From contig JBFIPU010000004.1 in NCBI GenBank assembly GCA_041609995.1, positions 1 to 64,000 of the forward strand: a stretch of DNA of 64,000 nt. Reading direction: 5' to 3'. This stretch comes from JABDOU01 sp041609995. GTDB taxonomy: Bacteria > Actinomycetota > Acidimicrobiia > Spongiisociales > SHLN01. The notes below the pieces were generated by a model that searched no databases, had not been told where the DNA came from, and saw only the letters and a program-made list of their open reading frames with translations. This document shows, one piece after another, positions 1-8,586 of the stretch; position 1 is the stretch's first letter, and every line of letters starts with the position of its first letter. The position numbers and the translations under genes are program-made.

Positions 1-112
1 CGAGGTCGGCGGCGTCGGGCAGCTCGACCACGGTGGTCCCTTCGCGGCGCCGGGTGGCGGCGCCCAAGTCGCTCATGCGCTCGGCCGGCCGGATTCGGAG
101 AAAGGTGATCAT
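1..112 (-). CDS. N-terminus of unidentified protein, cut by window edge
   Basis: An ATG at 112-110 overlaps the cofG stop codon (ATGA), and the frame stays open to the window edge for about 37 codons, beginning MITFLRIRPAERMSDLG. Translational coupling to cofG suggests an operon and perhaps another cofactor F420 step, but the visible N-terminus carries no motif I recognise. Product unassigned. Confidence 0.55.
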   Translation of the reverse strand, partial: MITFLRIRPAERMSDLGAATRRREGTTVVELPDAADL

Positions 113-1239
113 GCGAGAACGGGGTTCAAAGCGTAGCCGTCGGCGTCCGTCGACTGAGCCGCCCGCTCGAGCAACCGCCCATCGACCCAATCTGATGTGA
201 GGTACTCGGGATAGGCGGGGAGGCGGGGGTTGAGCTCGAACCCCGCCTCTTCGGTGCGGCGCCGGAGTTCGTCGAGGTGCGGCCAGGGTTGTTCCGGGTT
301 GACCCAGTCGATGGTGATGGGCGAAACCCCGCCCCAGTCGTTGATCCCGGCGGCAAGCAGCCGCTCATACCGCTCCGAGAGATTGGGCGGGACTTGCAGA
401 TTGACGTTCGGCCCCAGGATCCAGCGGGCAACGGCGACGATGCGTGAGAAATAGTCGGCGGTCGGCTCCGGGCGCTTGCGCATTCGTGTGTCCGCCTTGG
501 CCCGAAAGTTCTGGACGATCACCTCCTGGATTTGTCCCTCCTGCAGTTCTGAGAGGGCGAAGAGACTGTCGATCAGCTCTTCCGGTGTCTCGCCGATTCC
601 GACCAGCACTCCGGTGGTGAACGGGACCATCTGGCGTCCCGCCGCCCGGATGGTCTCTACCCGGGCCGAAGGCTCTTTGTCGGGACAATTGTGATGAGGC
701 ATGCCCGGCTCCATCAGGCGAGGAGAGATGTTCTCGAGCATCAGCCCCGCCGAGATGTTGGAGGGCCGCAAGCCGGCGAGTGCGTCATCGTCCATGAGGC
801 CCGGGTTGGCGTGGGGGAAGAGAGACGTCTCCGACACCACCAGCTCCGCCATTGCCTGTGTGTACTCCATCGTGGTACGAAAGCCGTGACGCTCCAAGAA
901 CTCCCGCGCCTGGGGCCACCGGTGTTCGGGACGGTCCCCCAGGGTGAACAGCGCCTCGGTACATCCGGCCCGTTCCCCCGCTCGGGCGACGGCCAGCACG
1001 TCTTCGGGTTCGAGGTATTCGCCTCCGGCACCCGGAGGTTTGGCAAAAGTGCAGTAAGAGCACGTGTCCATGCACAGGGTCGTCAGCGGGATGAAGACCT
1101 TGCGGGAATAGGAGATGGTCTTGCCGGTCCGCTGATTGCGCAGGCGTTGGGCTTCATCGAACAACGGCGCCGGATCGAGCCGGCCGATGGCAAAGGCGAC
1201 GGCCATGTCGCGATCGGGAGTCCCCAGCTCGGTTGTCAT
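109..1239 (-). CDS. cofG: 7,8-didemethyl-8-hydroxy-5-deazariboflavin synthase, CofG subunit
   Basis: A radical-SAM enzyme that, with CofH, joins a flavin-pathway intermediate and tyrosine into F0, the deazaflavin chromophore of coenzyme F420. The SAM-type Fe-S motif CMDTCSYC lies near residue 50 and is followed by CofG-like TIM-barrel blocks (SALFTLGD-like ALFTLGDRPE, EYTQAMAELV, NVNLQVPPNLS). The frame is open to 1362, but I place the start at 1239 (MTTELGTP): the upstream part is not family-like, and a -10-like TACGCT lies 6 nt before this ATG, as in leaderless genes. It is a stand-alone CofG (376 aa), not the CofG-CofH fusion FbiC of mycobacteria. It diverges from an F420-type oxidoreductase. 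Confidence 0.93.
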   Translation of the reverse strand: MTTELGTPDRDMAVAFAIGRLDPAPLFDEAQRLRNQRTGKTISYSRKVFIPLTTLCMDTCSYCTFAKPPGAGGEYLEPEDVLAVARAGERAGCTEALFTLGDRPEHRWPQAREFLERHGFRTTMEYTQAMAELVVSETSLFPHANPGLMDDDALAGLRPSNISAGLMLENISPRLMEPGMPHHNCPDKEPSARVETIRAAGRQMVPFTTGVLVGIGETPEELIDSLFALSELQEGQIQEVIVQNFRAKADTRMRKRPEPTADYFSRIVAVARWILGPNVNLQVPPNLSERYERLLAAGINDWGGVSPITIDWVNPEQPWPHLDELRRRTEEAGFELNPRLPAYPEYLTSDWVDGRLLERAAQSTDADGYALNPVLA

Positions 1240-1245
1240 GGGAGG

Positions 1246-1251
1246 AGCGTA
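1246..1251 (-). promoter_or_regulatory. -10-like box for leaderless cofG
   Basis: TACGCT on the minus strand ends 6 nt before the cofG ATG. No Shine-Dalgarno sequence is present. No clear -35. Confidence 0.4.
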
Positions 1252-1344
1252 CTCGCGTCCCGGGCATCGCCCCGGGTTGGTTATATTCTGCAACGTCCTG
1301 CACCGGCGGTTCCGACGCCGGCCAACGCCCCCGAGGAGCATTCC

Positions 1345-2124
1345 GTGAAGATCGCCGTCCACTTACACCCCCAGCACGCCGACTACGACGACATCCGCCG
1401 AGCAGTCGTCCGGGCCGAAGAGATGGGAGTGGATGTGGTCTACAACTGGGACCATTTCTACCCGCTGTACGGCGATTCGTCGGGCAAGCACTTCGAGGCG
1501 TGGACGATGCTCGCGTCCTGGGCGGAGGTCACCAGCCGGGTGGGGATCGGGTGTCTGGTGACCTGCAACTCGTACCGCAACCCGAATCTCTTGGCCGACA
1601 TGGCTCGCACGGTGGATCACATCGCCGACGGGCGGCTCATCTTCGGCATCGGATCGGGGTGGTTCAAAAAGGACTACGACGAGTACGGCTACGAATTCGG
1701 CACCGCCGGAAGCCGGCTGGATGTCCTCTCCGAGTCGCTGCCCATCATCCGAGAACGCCTTGCCCGCCTCAACCCGCCCCCGACGGGGCCGATGCCGATC
1801 CTCATCGGCGGAGGTGGCGAGCGCAAGACCTTGCGGTACACGTCGCAGCACGCCGACATCTGGCACTACTGGTGGAACCAGCGGAACCCCTCGGAGTGGC
1901 TCCACAAGGATGCCGTGTTGCGCGACTGGTGCGAGAAGGAGGGTCGCGAGTCGGCCGACATCCTTCGCTCCGTGGGTGTCGATCGGGACAAGGATCCGAT
2001 GACGCCCGAGCTGCTCGATGCCCTGCTGAACGCCGGAGTCGGCGAGGTGACGCTTGGGTTCAACGGCCCCGACTACGACCTCGGGCCGGCCAAGGCCTGG
2101 GTGGACTGGCGCGACTCGCTTTAA
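1345..2124 (+). CDS. LLM-class F420-dependent oxidoreductase
   Basis: A predicted luciferase-like (TIM-barrel) hydride-transfer enzyme using F420H2. The 259-aa protein begins VKIAVHLHPQHADYD and has the LLM blocks VYNWDHFYPLYG, DHIADGRLIFGIGSGW and PMPILIGGGGERKTLRY, typical of cofactor-phosphate and barrel-end contacts. The GTG at 1345 has GAGGAG 6 nt upstream. The frame extends to 691, but that part lies antisense to cofG and is not family-like. Its position facing cofG supports F420 rather than FMN as cofactor; this is inference. The substrate is unknown. Confidence 0.88.
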   Translation: MKIAVHLHPQHADYDDIRRAVVRAEEMGVDVVYNWDHFYPLYGDSSGKHFEAWTMLASWAEVTSRVGIGCLVTCNSYRNPNLLADMARTVDHIADGRLIFGIGSGWFKKDYDEYGYEFGTAGSRLDVLSESLPIIRERLARLNPPPTGPMPILIGGGGERKTLRYTSQHADIWHYWWNQRNPSEWLHKDAVLRDWCEKEGRESADILRSVGVDRDKDPMTPELLDALLNAGVGEVTLGFNGPDYDLGPAKAWVDWRDSL

Positions 2125-2130
2125 CCCGTA

Positions 2131-2613
2131 CTAATCCCTCAGGCCGTGGGGCGGGTCGATGGTGATCCATCCTGCTGCCACGTCGACGTCGGGCACGAGC
2201 TCGGTGACGAACGGAAGCTCGAAGCTGCCATCCGGCCCATCGATGACGAGTCGGGCCTGGGCGGGCCCCGAGATCACCTCTACCACCGTGCCGGCCTCCT
2301 TGCCCTCGACATCGACCACTGCCAGCCCGACGAGGTCCTCCAACCAATACTCGGATTCTTCCAGCGCGGGCGGATCAGCGGACCACGCTGTTCGGTTGCG
2401 GAACGCCTCGGCCTCCTCGCGGTTGCTCACTCCTGAGAACCGGACGAGGAGATGGTCCTGGTGCGGTCGCACTTGGTCGATGACATACACCGCATCGTCG
2501 ACCGTCAGCTCGAGGCCGGGAACGAACCAGGCGCCGTCAACGAGCGGGTAGAACTTGATCTCCCCGATGAGCCCGTGGGCCTTGCCGAAAGACCCGACGT
2601 TGCGGCTCTTCAC
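2131..2613 (-). CDS. rimM: 16S rRNA processing protein RimM
   Basis: A 30S maturation factor that binds ribosomal protein S19 during 16S 3'-domain assembly. From GTG 2613 the protein is 160 aa. The N-terminal RimM barrel begins VGSFGKAHGLIGEIKFYP, and a PRC-barrel-like C-terminus includes EYWLEDLVGLAVVD and ITIDPPHGLRD. The upstream open frame overlaps khpA and is not conserved-looking. It is the last gene of the ffh-rpsP-khpA-rimM string. trmD and rplS, which often follow, are not in the adjacent sequence. Confidence 0.93.
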   Translation of the reverse strand: MKSRNVGSFGKAHGLIGEIKFYPLVDGAWFVPGLELTVDDAVYVIDQVRPHQDHLLVRFSGVSNREEAEAFRNRTAWSADPPALEESEYWLEDLVGLAVVDVEGKEAGTVVEVISGPAQARLVIDGPDGSFELPFVTELVPDVDVAAGWITIDPPHGLRD

Positions 2614-2632
2614 ACCGGAAATGCAGCCCGCG

Positions 2633-2881
2633 CTAGTCCAGGAACTCGACGTTGGCCCGCAGGCCTTCTTCGTCGCCCGCCGCCTGCGCCACGGTCCGGA
2701 TCGCCCGTGCCACCCGGCCCCGGCGACCGATGACCCTACCCATGTCGCTCTTGGCGGTCTTGACCTCGGCCACGACCTCATCGGGGCCATCTTCCATGAG
2801 ATCGACCTCCACGGCGTCAGGATTCTCGACGATCTCCGAGACGATGTAGCGCACGACCTTCTCGACGATTTCCCCAGCCAC
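2633..2881 (-). CDS. khpA: KH-domain RNA-binding protein KhpA (YlqC)
   Basis: A small RNA-binding protein of 82 aa; in Firmicutes its homologues pair with KhpB/EloR and affect cell elongation. A single KH fold with the nucleic-acid-binding loop GRVIGRRGRVARAIR sits near residue 50. The GTG start overlaps the rpsP stop by one base (TAGTG), so the two are likely co-translated. The order rpsP-khpA-rimM is widespread in Gram-positive bacteria. Confidence 0.93.
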   Translation of the reverse strand: MAGEIVEKVVRYIVSEIVENPDAVEVDLMEDGPDEVVAEVKTAKSDMGRVIGRRGRVARAIRTVAQAAGDEEGLRANVEFLD

Positions 2882-3480
2882 TACTGCGCCTCCTCGTTCG
2901 AATCGGCCTTGGTGTCCGCACCATCGGCTGCGGGTTCCTCGGCCGCCGATGGTTGGTCGGCAGCTTCCTCGCCCTGGGCGGCTCCGGCCTGGGCAGGCTC
3001 ACCCATGCCGGGCTCCTCGGCCACTTGGGCAGTCTCAGCTGCTTTTTCGGTATCCGCCGCTGCCTCCTCGAGCTCCTCGCCAACGGCATCGGTTTCCGGC
3101 GCCGCCGCGTCGGTTTCCTCCACCGCTGCTTCTTCTTCTGCCGTTGCCTCTCGCGCCTTCTCGGACTTTCGATCCTTGGGTTCCGGGGGAACGACGGGAT
3201 CGACGACGTGGATGTCGCCCCGGGCCATGGCGAACTGGGTCCATGCCCCCGAGATCTCGAGCAGCTTGCGCACCGCCTCGGTCGGCTGGGCGCCAACCCC
3301 GAGCCAGTAGTTGGCACGCTCGTTGTCGATCTCCACCACCGACGGCTCATGGTGTGGGTCATATCGACCTATGAGCTCGATGAAACGCCCGTCGCGGGGC
3401 GACCGTGCATCGGCGGCCACCACCCGATAGGTGGGGTGCTTCTTCTTGCCCATCCGCATCAGTCGCAGCTTTACGGCCAT
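2881..3480 (-). CDS. rpsP: 30S ribosomal protein S16 with long acidic tail
   Basis: Residues 1-90 are a complete S16 (MAVKLRLMRMGKKKHPTYRV, DGRFIELIGRYDPHHEP, ANYWLGVGAQPTEAV). Residues about 95-199 form a Glu/Ala-rich, low-complexity tail ending DTKADSNEEAQ, which doubles the usual 80-90 aa length. Shorter S16 tails are known in actinobacteria; this one is long and probably disordered. It lies 18 nt downstream of ffh. Confidence 0.95.
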   Translation of the reverse strand: MAVKLRLMRMGKKKHPTYRVVAADARSPRDGRFIELIGRYDPHHEPSVVEIDNERANYWLGVGAQPTEAVRKLLEISGAWTQFAMARGDIHVVDPVVPPEPKDRKSEKAREATAEEEAAVEETDAAAPETDAVGEELEEAAADTEKAAETAQVAEEPGMGEPAQAGAAQGEEAADQPSAAEEPAADGADTKADSNEEAQ

Positions 3481-3498
3481 AGAATTCTTCTTTCGGCT

Positions 3499-4926
3499 CT
3501 ACTTCTTCTTCTTTTTCCTGTTCTTGCCCTTCACGCGATTCTGGCCGCGTACGGGACCAGTCTGGACGGGGCGTTGCTTGGTAGCAACTCCCCCGCCGAA
3601 CGCACCTGGATTCTGCAGGGCCTCCAACGAGGGCATGGCGCCACCCGCCATCACCGCCGACATCATCTGCTTGGCCTGGCCGAACTGCTTGAGCAGGGCG
3701 CTGACCGCTTGGGTGGTCGAGCCGGAGCCTTGCGCGATGCGCTGTTTCCGGCTCTTGTCGATCTTGTCGGGATGGCTTCGTTCGTCGGGAGTCATCGATC
3801 GGATGATCGCTTCCACCCGGCCGAGGTCGCCCTCATCCAGGTCCGCGCCTGCCAGCGCAGTCGAGGCGCCGGGAAGCATACCAAGCAGCTGCTTGAGGGG
3901 CCCCATTTTTCTCAGTTTGCTCATCTGGCTCAGGAAGTCATCGAGGTCGAACTCGTTCTTGGCCATCTTCTCGGCGGTCCGCTCCGCCTCCGCTTCATCA
4001 AAAGCGGTCTCGGCCTTTTCGATCAGCGTGAGGATGTCCCCCATGCCGAGGATGCGCGACGCCATCCGCTCGGGGTGGAAGACCTCGAACTCATCCAGGC
4101 CTTCGCCTACACCGGCGAACTTGATCGGACAACCGGTGACCTCGCGTACGGAGATGGCAGCCCCACCCCGGGCGTCACCGTCGAGCTTGGACATGACGAT
4201 GCCGGTGATCCGGATCTTGTCCAGAAACCCCTGAGCCACCTCCACGGCCACCTGACCGGTCATGGCGTCGACCACGAGGAGGGTCTCGTCCGGCTGGGCG
4301 ACCTTGGTCACATCGGCCAGCTCGTCCATCAGTTCCTTGTCGATCTGAAGACGGCCGGCGGTGTCGATGATGACCACGTCGTAACCCATGCGATCGGCTT
4401 CTTTGAGAGCAGCTTTGACCAGCCGGGCGGGCTTCGACCTGGTTTCGCGATAGACAGGGACCCCGATTCGCTCTCCCAACACCACCAACTGCTCGATGGC
4501 GGCGGGGCGTTGCAGGTCGGCGGCGACCAGGAGGGGCCGCTTGCCGTCAGCTTTCAGCTGCTTGGCGAGCTTTCCGGCCGAAGTCGTCTTACCTGAGCCC
4601 TGGAGCCCGACCATCGATATGACCAGCGGCGGCTGCTCCGGCTTGTCGAGCTCGGCCGTCTCCGAACCAAGTGTTCGGATCAATTCCTCATTGACGATCT
4701 TGATGACCTGCTGGCCCGGCGTCAGGCTCTGCTGAACCTCGGCGCCCAGCGCCCGCTCCCGCACACGCGCCAGCAGATTGGTGCTGACGCCGACGTTGAC
4801 GTCCGCCTCCAGCAGGGCCATCCGTACCTCGCGCAAGACCTCGTCAATGTCTCGCTCGCGTAGCTTTCCCCTGCCGCCGACCTGGCGAAAGATGTCGGAG
4901 ATCTGGCTTGTGAGGTTGTCGAACAT
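3499..4926 (-). CDS. ffh: Signal recognition particle GTPase Ffh
   Basis: The protein part of SRP: it binds SRP RNA and signal sequences and docks with FtsY to send ribosomes to the membrane. 475 aa: N domain, G domain with P-loop GLQGSGKTTSAGKLAK near 105 and DTAGRL, then a methionine-rich M domain (MSKLRKMGPLKQLLGM, QMMSAVMAGGAMPS) and a basic tail ending NRKKKKK. TACACT lies 10 nt before the ATG and there is no SD. The SRP RNA gene was not found in the window. ftsY is about 6 kb away on the same strand. Confidence 0.97.
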   Translation of the reverse strand: MFDNLTSQISDIFRQVGGRGKLRERDIDEVLREVRMALLEADVNVGVSTNLLARVRERALGAEVQQSLTPGQQVIKIVNEELIRTLGSETAELDKPEQPPLVISMVGLQGSGKTTSAGKLAKQLKADGKRPLLVAADLQRPAAIEQLVVLGERIGVPVYRETRSKPARLVKAALKEADRMGYDVVIIDTAGRLQIDKELMDELADVTKVAQPDETLLVVDAMTGQVAVEVAQGFLDKIRITGIVMSKLDGDARGGAAISVREVTGCPIKFAGVGEGLDEFEVFHPERMASRILGMGDILTLIEKAETAFDEAEAERTAEKMAKNEFDLDDFLSQMSKLRKMGPLKQLLGMLPGASTALAGADLDEGDLGRVEAIIRSMTPDERSHPDKIDKSRKQRIAQGSGSTTQAVSALLKQFGQAKQMMSAVMAGGAMPSLEALQNPGAFGGGVATKQRPVQTGPVRGQNRVKGKNRKKKKK

Positions 4927-4936
4927 GGAAGATGCC

Positions 4937-4942
4937 AGTGTA
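4937..4942 (-). promoter_or_regulatory. -10-like box for ffh
   Basis: TACACT on the minus strand, 10 nt from the ffh ATG, within the 61-bp divergent ffh/upp spacer. Confidence 0.4.
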
Positions 4943-4975
4943 GAGAGTGGTCCAGTGGGAGCCGGTCACGGTTGG

Positions 4976-4981
4976 TAAGGT
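4976..4981 (+). promoter_or_regulatory. -10-like box for leaderless upp
   Basis: TAAGGT lies 6 nt before the upp ATG, so transcription would start at or next to the start codon. No SD is present. Confidence 0.42.
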
Positions 4982-4987
4982 GCGCCC

Positions 4988-5605
4988 ATGCACGTCAGCG
5001 TCCTCGACCATCCGCTTGCCGCTCATTACCTGACGATCCTGCGCCGGGAATCCACGTCCCCGGCGCTGTTTCGAGAAGCCACGGTGTCTCTGGGTGGGCT
5101 GCTGGCGGTCGAGGCCACGAGTCGCCTCCGGGTTACCGACACCGAGGTCACGACCCCGCTGGCGGTCACAGCCGGGCACCATCTGGCGTCGAACGTCACG
5201 GTGGTTCCGGTGCTACGGGCTGGGCTCGGCCTGTTGCAACCCTTCCTCGACCTGCTGCCGGCGGCATCGGTCGGGTTCGTAGGCGTAGCCCGCAACCACG
5301 AAACTGCCGAACCCGAGGAGTACTACGTCAACCTGCCCGATCGGATCGAGGTGGCTTTGGTCCTGGAGCCCATGCTGGCGACCGGCGGATCGCTGGCGTG
5401 GGCGGTGGACGCGGCGAAAGAGGCGGGGGCTCAAGACATCGTGTGCGTGTCGGTGGTGGCGGCCCCCGAAGGCGTCGCGGTGATGAAGGAGCGGCACCCC
5501 GACGTGCGCATCGTGGCCGGGGCCCTGGATGAAGGCCTCAACGACACGTTCTACATCCTTCCGGGACTCGGCGACATGGGCGATCGGCTGTTTGGAACCA
5601 TGTAG
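4988..5605 (+). CDS. upp: Uracil phosphoribosyltransferase
   Basis: Makes UMP from uracil and PRPP (salvage). The 205-aa length is normal. Type I PRTase fold with VVPVLRAGLGLLQPFLD and a PRPP loop EPMLATGGS near residue 126. In most homologues this loop reads DPMLATGGS, so the acidic residue is Glu here. The uracil-site end GLNDTFYILPGLGDMGDRLFGT is complete. First of three salvage genes with 3-nt or overlapping spacing. Confidence 0.93.
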   Translation: MHVSVLDHPLAAHYLTILRRESTSPALFREATVSLGGLLAVEATSRLRVTDTEVTTPLAVTAGHHLASNVTVVPVLRAGLGLLQPFLDLLPAASVGFVGVARNHETAEPEEYYVNLPDRIEVALVLEPMLATGGSLAWAVDAAKEAGAQDIVCVSVVAAPEGVAVMKERHPDVRIVAGALDEGLNDTFYILPGLGDMGDRLFGTM

Positions 5606-5608
5606 CGG

Positions 5609-6931
5609 ATGCGCGTCCTCGACCTCATCGTCAAGAAACGTGACAAACAGGCACTCACCCGCGGAGAGATCGACTTCCTGATCAGGGAATTCACCGCCAA
5701 CCGGGTACCCGATTATCAGATGTCGGCCTGGGCGATGGCAGTACTTCTGAACGGCATGACCGACCAGGAGACGACCGACCTGACGATGGCCATGGCCCAT
5801 TCCGGGGAGATCCTCGACCTCACCGACGTCATCAGCGGCGCCGTCGACAAGCACTCCTCAGGCGGCGTGGGCGACAAGACGACGCTTGTGGTCGAGCCGA
5901 TCGTGGCTGCCTGCGGCCTGCCCGTTGCCAAGATGTCGGGCCGCGGGCTCGGGCACAGTGGCGGGACCCTCGACAAACTGGAGTCGATTCCCGGGGTTCG
6001 CACCAACCTGTCGATCGCCGAGTTCAAGCAGCAGCTCCATAACCACGGGATGGCACTCATCAGCCAGTCTCCCGACATCGCGCCGGCCGATGGCAAGCTG
6101 TATGCGCTTCGGGACGTGACCGGCACCGTCCCCGCCATCCCGCTGATCGCTTCTTCGATCATGAGCAAAAAGATCGCCGCCGGCGCACCGGCGGTCGTAC
6201 TCGACGTGAAAGTGGGTTTGGGGGCGTTCACGCAGGATCTGGAGAGTGGGCGCCATCTGGCGCGTCTCATGGTGGCGATTGCCCAGTTGTCGGGACGCAA
6301 GGCGGTCGCGTTGCTGTCTGACATGAACCAACCGTTGGGACGGGCGGTGGGCAACGCCATAGAGGTGAAAGAGGCAATCGAAACACTCCATGGTGGCGGA
6401 CCGGATGGTTTCCGCGAACACTGCGTGACCGTGGCCGCCCACATGCTCGTGCTGGGCGGGGCTGAAGCCGATCTCGACGCAGCTCGCTCCCGGGCGGCGT
6501 CCAAGCTCGACGACGGCAGCGCCTGGGACCGCTTCCGGGTCCTCGTGTCAGCCCAGGGAGGCCACGTTTCTGCGATCGAGGACCCCAGCCGGTTGCCGAC
6601 CGCCGCACACATCGAAACGGTCGCCGCCCCCCGATCCGGTTATCTGGAACAAATCCACGCGAGAAGGGTCGGGGAGACGGTCGTGCACCTCGGTGGGGGA
6701 CGCGAGACGAAAGGCCAACAGATCGACCACTCGGTGGGAGCGGAGATCATCCACGCTGTGGGCGACCATGTCGACGAGCACGATCCGCTGTTCGTCGTAC
6801 ACGCCGCCACCCGGGGCGAACTCGAACGGGCCACGGTCGACCTGATGGCTGCCCACCAATGGAGCGATACGCCCGTCGAGCCACTTCCGCTCTTCTATGA
6901 CACCATCACGAGCCCGGAGGCGGCGGCGTGA
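5609..6931 (+). CDS. Pyrimidine-nucleoside (thymidine) phosphorylase
   Basis: Phosphorolyses thymidine/uridine-type nucleosides to base plus (deoxy)ribose-1-phosphate, feeding uracil to Upp. 440 aa: N-terminal helical domain (RGEIDFLIREFT), family signature SGRGLGHSGGTLDKLESIPG near 112, phosphate-binding KHSSGGVGDKTT near 84, and a C-terminal PYNP domain (GGGRETKGQQIDHSVG). It starts 3 nt after upp, and its stop overlaps the next start. Whether it prefers thymidine or is a broad Pdp type cannot be read from sequence. Confidence 0.94.
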   Translation: MRVLDLIVKKRDKQALTRGEIDFLIREFTANRVPDYQMSAWAMAVLLNGMTDQETTDLTMAMAHSGEILDLTDVISGAVDKHSSGGVGDKTTLVVEPIVAACGLPVAKMSGRGLGHSGGTLDKLESIPGVRTNLSIAEFKQQLHNHGMALISQSPDIAPADGKLYALRDVTGTVPAIPLIASSIMSKKIAAGAPAVVLDVKVGLGAFTQDLESGRHLARLMVAIAQLSGRKAVALLSDMNQPLGRAVGNAIEVKEAIETLHGGGPDGFREHCVTVAAHMLVLGGAEADLDAARSRAASKLDDGSAWDRFRVLVSAQGGHVSAIEDPSRLPTAAHIETVAAPRSGYLEQIHARRVGETVVHLGGGRETKGQQIDHSVGAEIIHAVGDHVDEHDPLFVVHAATRGELERATVDLMAAHQWSDTPVEPLPLFYDTITSPEAAA

Positions 6932-7779
6932 ACTACGAAGACCTTGCGGTGGCCGCCCGGGTGATCTCCAATGGCACCCGCCGCAAGCACACAGTCGCCA
7001 TGGTCCTCGGCTCGGGCATGGGGGGCTACGGGGCCACCGAGCCCGGGGTGATCTCGATGCCGTATATCGACATCCCCAGCTTCCCGGTCCCGCGGGTAGA
7101 AGGCCACCAGGGCACCCTCTATTCGCTGCAGGCCGAGGGCAGCGAAACCGGAACTCTGGTCTTCTCCGGGCGCGCCCACGCCTACGAGGGATGGGATCTC
7201 GACGAGGTGGTCTTTGGAGTCCGCACGGCGATCGTCGCGGGATGCCGCACCATCGTGCTCACCAACGCGGCGGGTGGGGTGGGAGACCACCTGGAACCGG
7301 GCGACCTGGCGCTCATCACCGACCACATCAACCTGGCGGCCCGCAACCCCCTCGTCGGGACGAACGACGACCGGCTCGGCCCCCGATTCCCCGACCTCAC
7401 CGACGTCTATGATCCCGGCCTCCGGTCGCTGGCACGAGAGGCTGCCGACGCCGCGGGCGTGACGCTCAAGTCTGGGATCTACACCTGGCTTCTCGGACCC
7501 ACCTACGAGACGCCGGCCGAAGTGGAGATGATCCGCCGACTGGGCGGCGATCTGGTAGGCATGTCGACGGTTCCCGAGGCGATCGCCGCCCGGCACATGG
7601 GAGCCCGAGTCCTCGGGATCTCGCTCGTCACCAACAAGGCTGCCGGCCTATCGGGCCATCCCCTCAGCCACGACGAGGTGACGGCCACGGCCGATCGGGC
7701 GCGGGAACATTTCACCAGCCTCATCGACGGGATCCGACACCGCCTGGGTGATTCCACACACCCTGCACCAGACGGATAA
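6928..7779 (+). CDS. punA: Purine-nucleoside phosphorylase, trimeric class
   Basis: Cleaves inosine/guanosine-type nucleosides with phosphate. 283 aa with VLGSGMGG near 28, the phosphate-site GRAHAYEGWD (usual GRxHxYEG), LTNAAGGV near 112, GPTYETPAEVEM and GMSTVPEAIAARHMG, and Asn in SLVTNKAAG: all marks of the low-molecular-mass trimeric family. GTG start inside GTGA with the previous stop, so translationally coupled. Confidence 0.95.
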   Translation: MNYEDLAVAARVISNGTRRKHTVAMVLGSGMGGYGATEPGVISMPYIDIPSFPVPRVEGHQGTLYSLQAEGSETGTLVFSGRAHAYEGWDLDEVVFGVRTAIVAGCRTIVLTNAAGGVGDHLEPGDLALITDHINLAARNPLVGTNDDRLGPRFPDLTDVYDPGLRSLAREAADAAGVTLKSGIYTWLLGPTYETPAEVEMIRRLGGDLVGMSTVPEAIAARHMGARVLGISLVTNKAAGLSGHPLSHDEVTATADRAREHFTSLIDGIRHRLGDSTHPAPDG

Positions 7780-7824
7780 CATCTGCCGACTGATCGGCCG
7801 ACCCGGCTCACAACCAGGAGCACC

Positions 7825-8586
7825 ATGAACATCATCGTTTGTGTCAAACAGATCCCTGATCCGGCAAATCCGTACTCCCTCGACCCCGAAACCCACCTGT
7901 TGATTCGGCCGGAAGAGCAGGTACTGGATGACACGGACCGCTACGGCGTCGAGGTGGGTCTCCAGATCGCGGCTGCCACCGGGGGCTCGGTGACGCTCGT
8001 CTCGATGGGCCCGGCCGGAAACATGCAGGGCATCCGCCAGGCGTTGGCCATGGGCGCCGATCAGGCGGTGATGATCGACGACGCCGGGCTGCGCGGTTCC
8101 GCCGCACTCAACACGGCCAAGGTGCTGGCAGCCGCTATCCGGGAACAAGGCTTCGACATCGTCATCGCCGGCACCGAGTCGACCGACGGATACACCGGAG
8201 TGGTTCCCCAACAAATTGCCGAGTTGCTCGATGTACCAGCTCTGACCTTCGCCAAGCACGTCGAGGTCGACGGCACCACCGTCATCATTCACCAGCAAAC
8301 CGCCGCCGGATACAACGTCGTTCGCAGTGACCTGCCGGCAGTCATCTCGGTGACTGCCGGGGTGGTCGAGCCCCGCTACCCCACCTTCAAGGGCATCATG
8401 GCAGCCAAATCGAAGCCGGTCGTGACCCATACAGCCGAGGACCTGGGAATGGGAGACACCGATCCCGGACAGGCGATCACCTCGGTGGACGACGCCACCG
8501 AACGCGAAGGCGGCGTGAAGATCGAGGACGATGGCGAGGCCCACGCACATATTGTCGAGAAGCTGCAAGAACTCAAGGTGGTCTGA
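7825..8586 (+). CDS. etfB: Electron transfer flavoprotein beta subunit
   Basis: With EtfA it forms the FAD/AMP heterodimer that passes electrons from acyl-CoA and other dehydrogenases to the quinone pool. 253 aa: MNIIVCVKQIPDPANPYSLD, the AMP-site region GMGAD-like ALAMGADQAVMID, and the ETF beta signature area VEVDGTTVIIHQQTAAGYNVVRSDLP (truncated here to its core). SD AGGAG precedes the ATG. The stop shares a base with the etfA start (TGATG). Confidence 0.94.
   Translation: MNIIVCVKQIPDPANPYSLDPETHLLIRPEEQVLDDTDRYGVEVGLQIAAATGGSVTLVSMGPAGNMQGIRQALAMGADQAVMIDDAGLRGSAALNTAKVLAAAIREQGFDIVIAGTESTDGYTGVVPQQIAELLDVPALTFAKHVEVDGTTVIIHQQTAAGYNVVRSDLPAVISVTAGVVEPRYPTFKGIMAAKSKPVVTHTAEDLGMGDTDPGQAITSVDDATEREGGVKIEDDGEAHAHIVEKLQELKVV

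Noticed and set aside
691..1344. N-terminal extension of the LLM-class oxidoreductase
   Set aside because: It lies over cofG and lacks LLM features; GTG 1345 has a good SD and the family start.
2953..4596. 547-codon plus-strand frame
   Set aside because: Antisense to ffh and rpsP, which are certain; long shadow frames are normal at this GC content.
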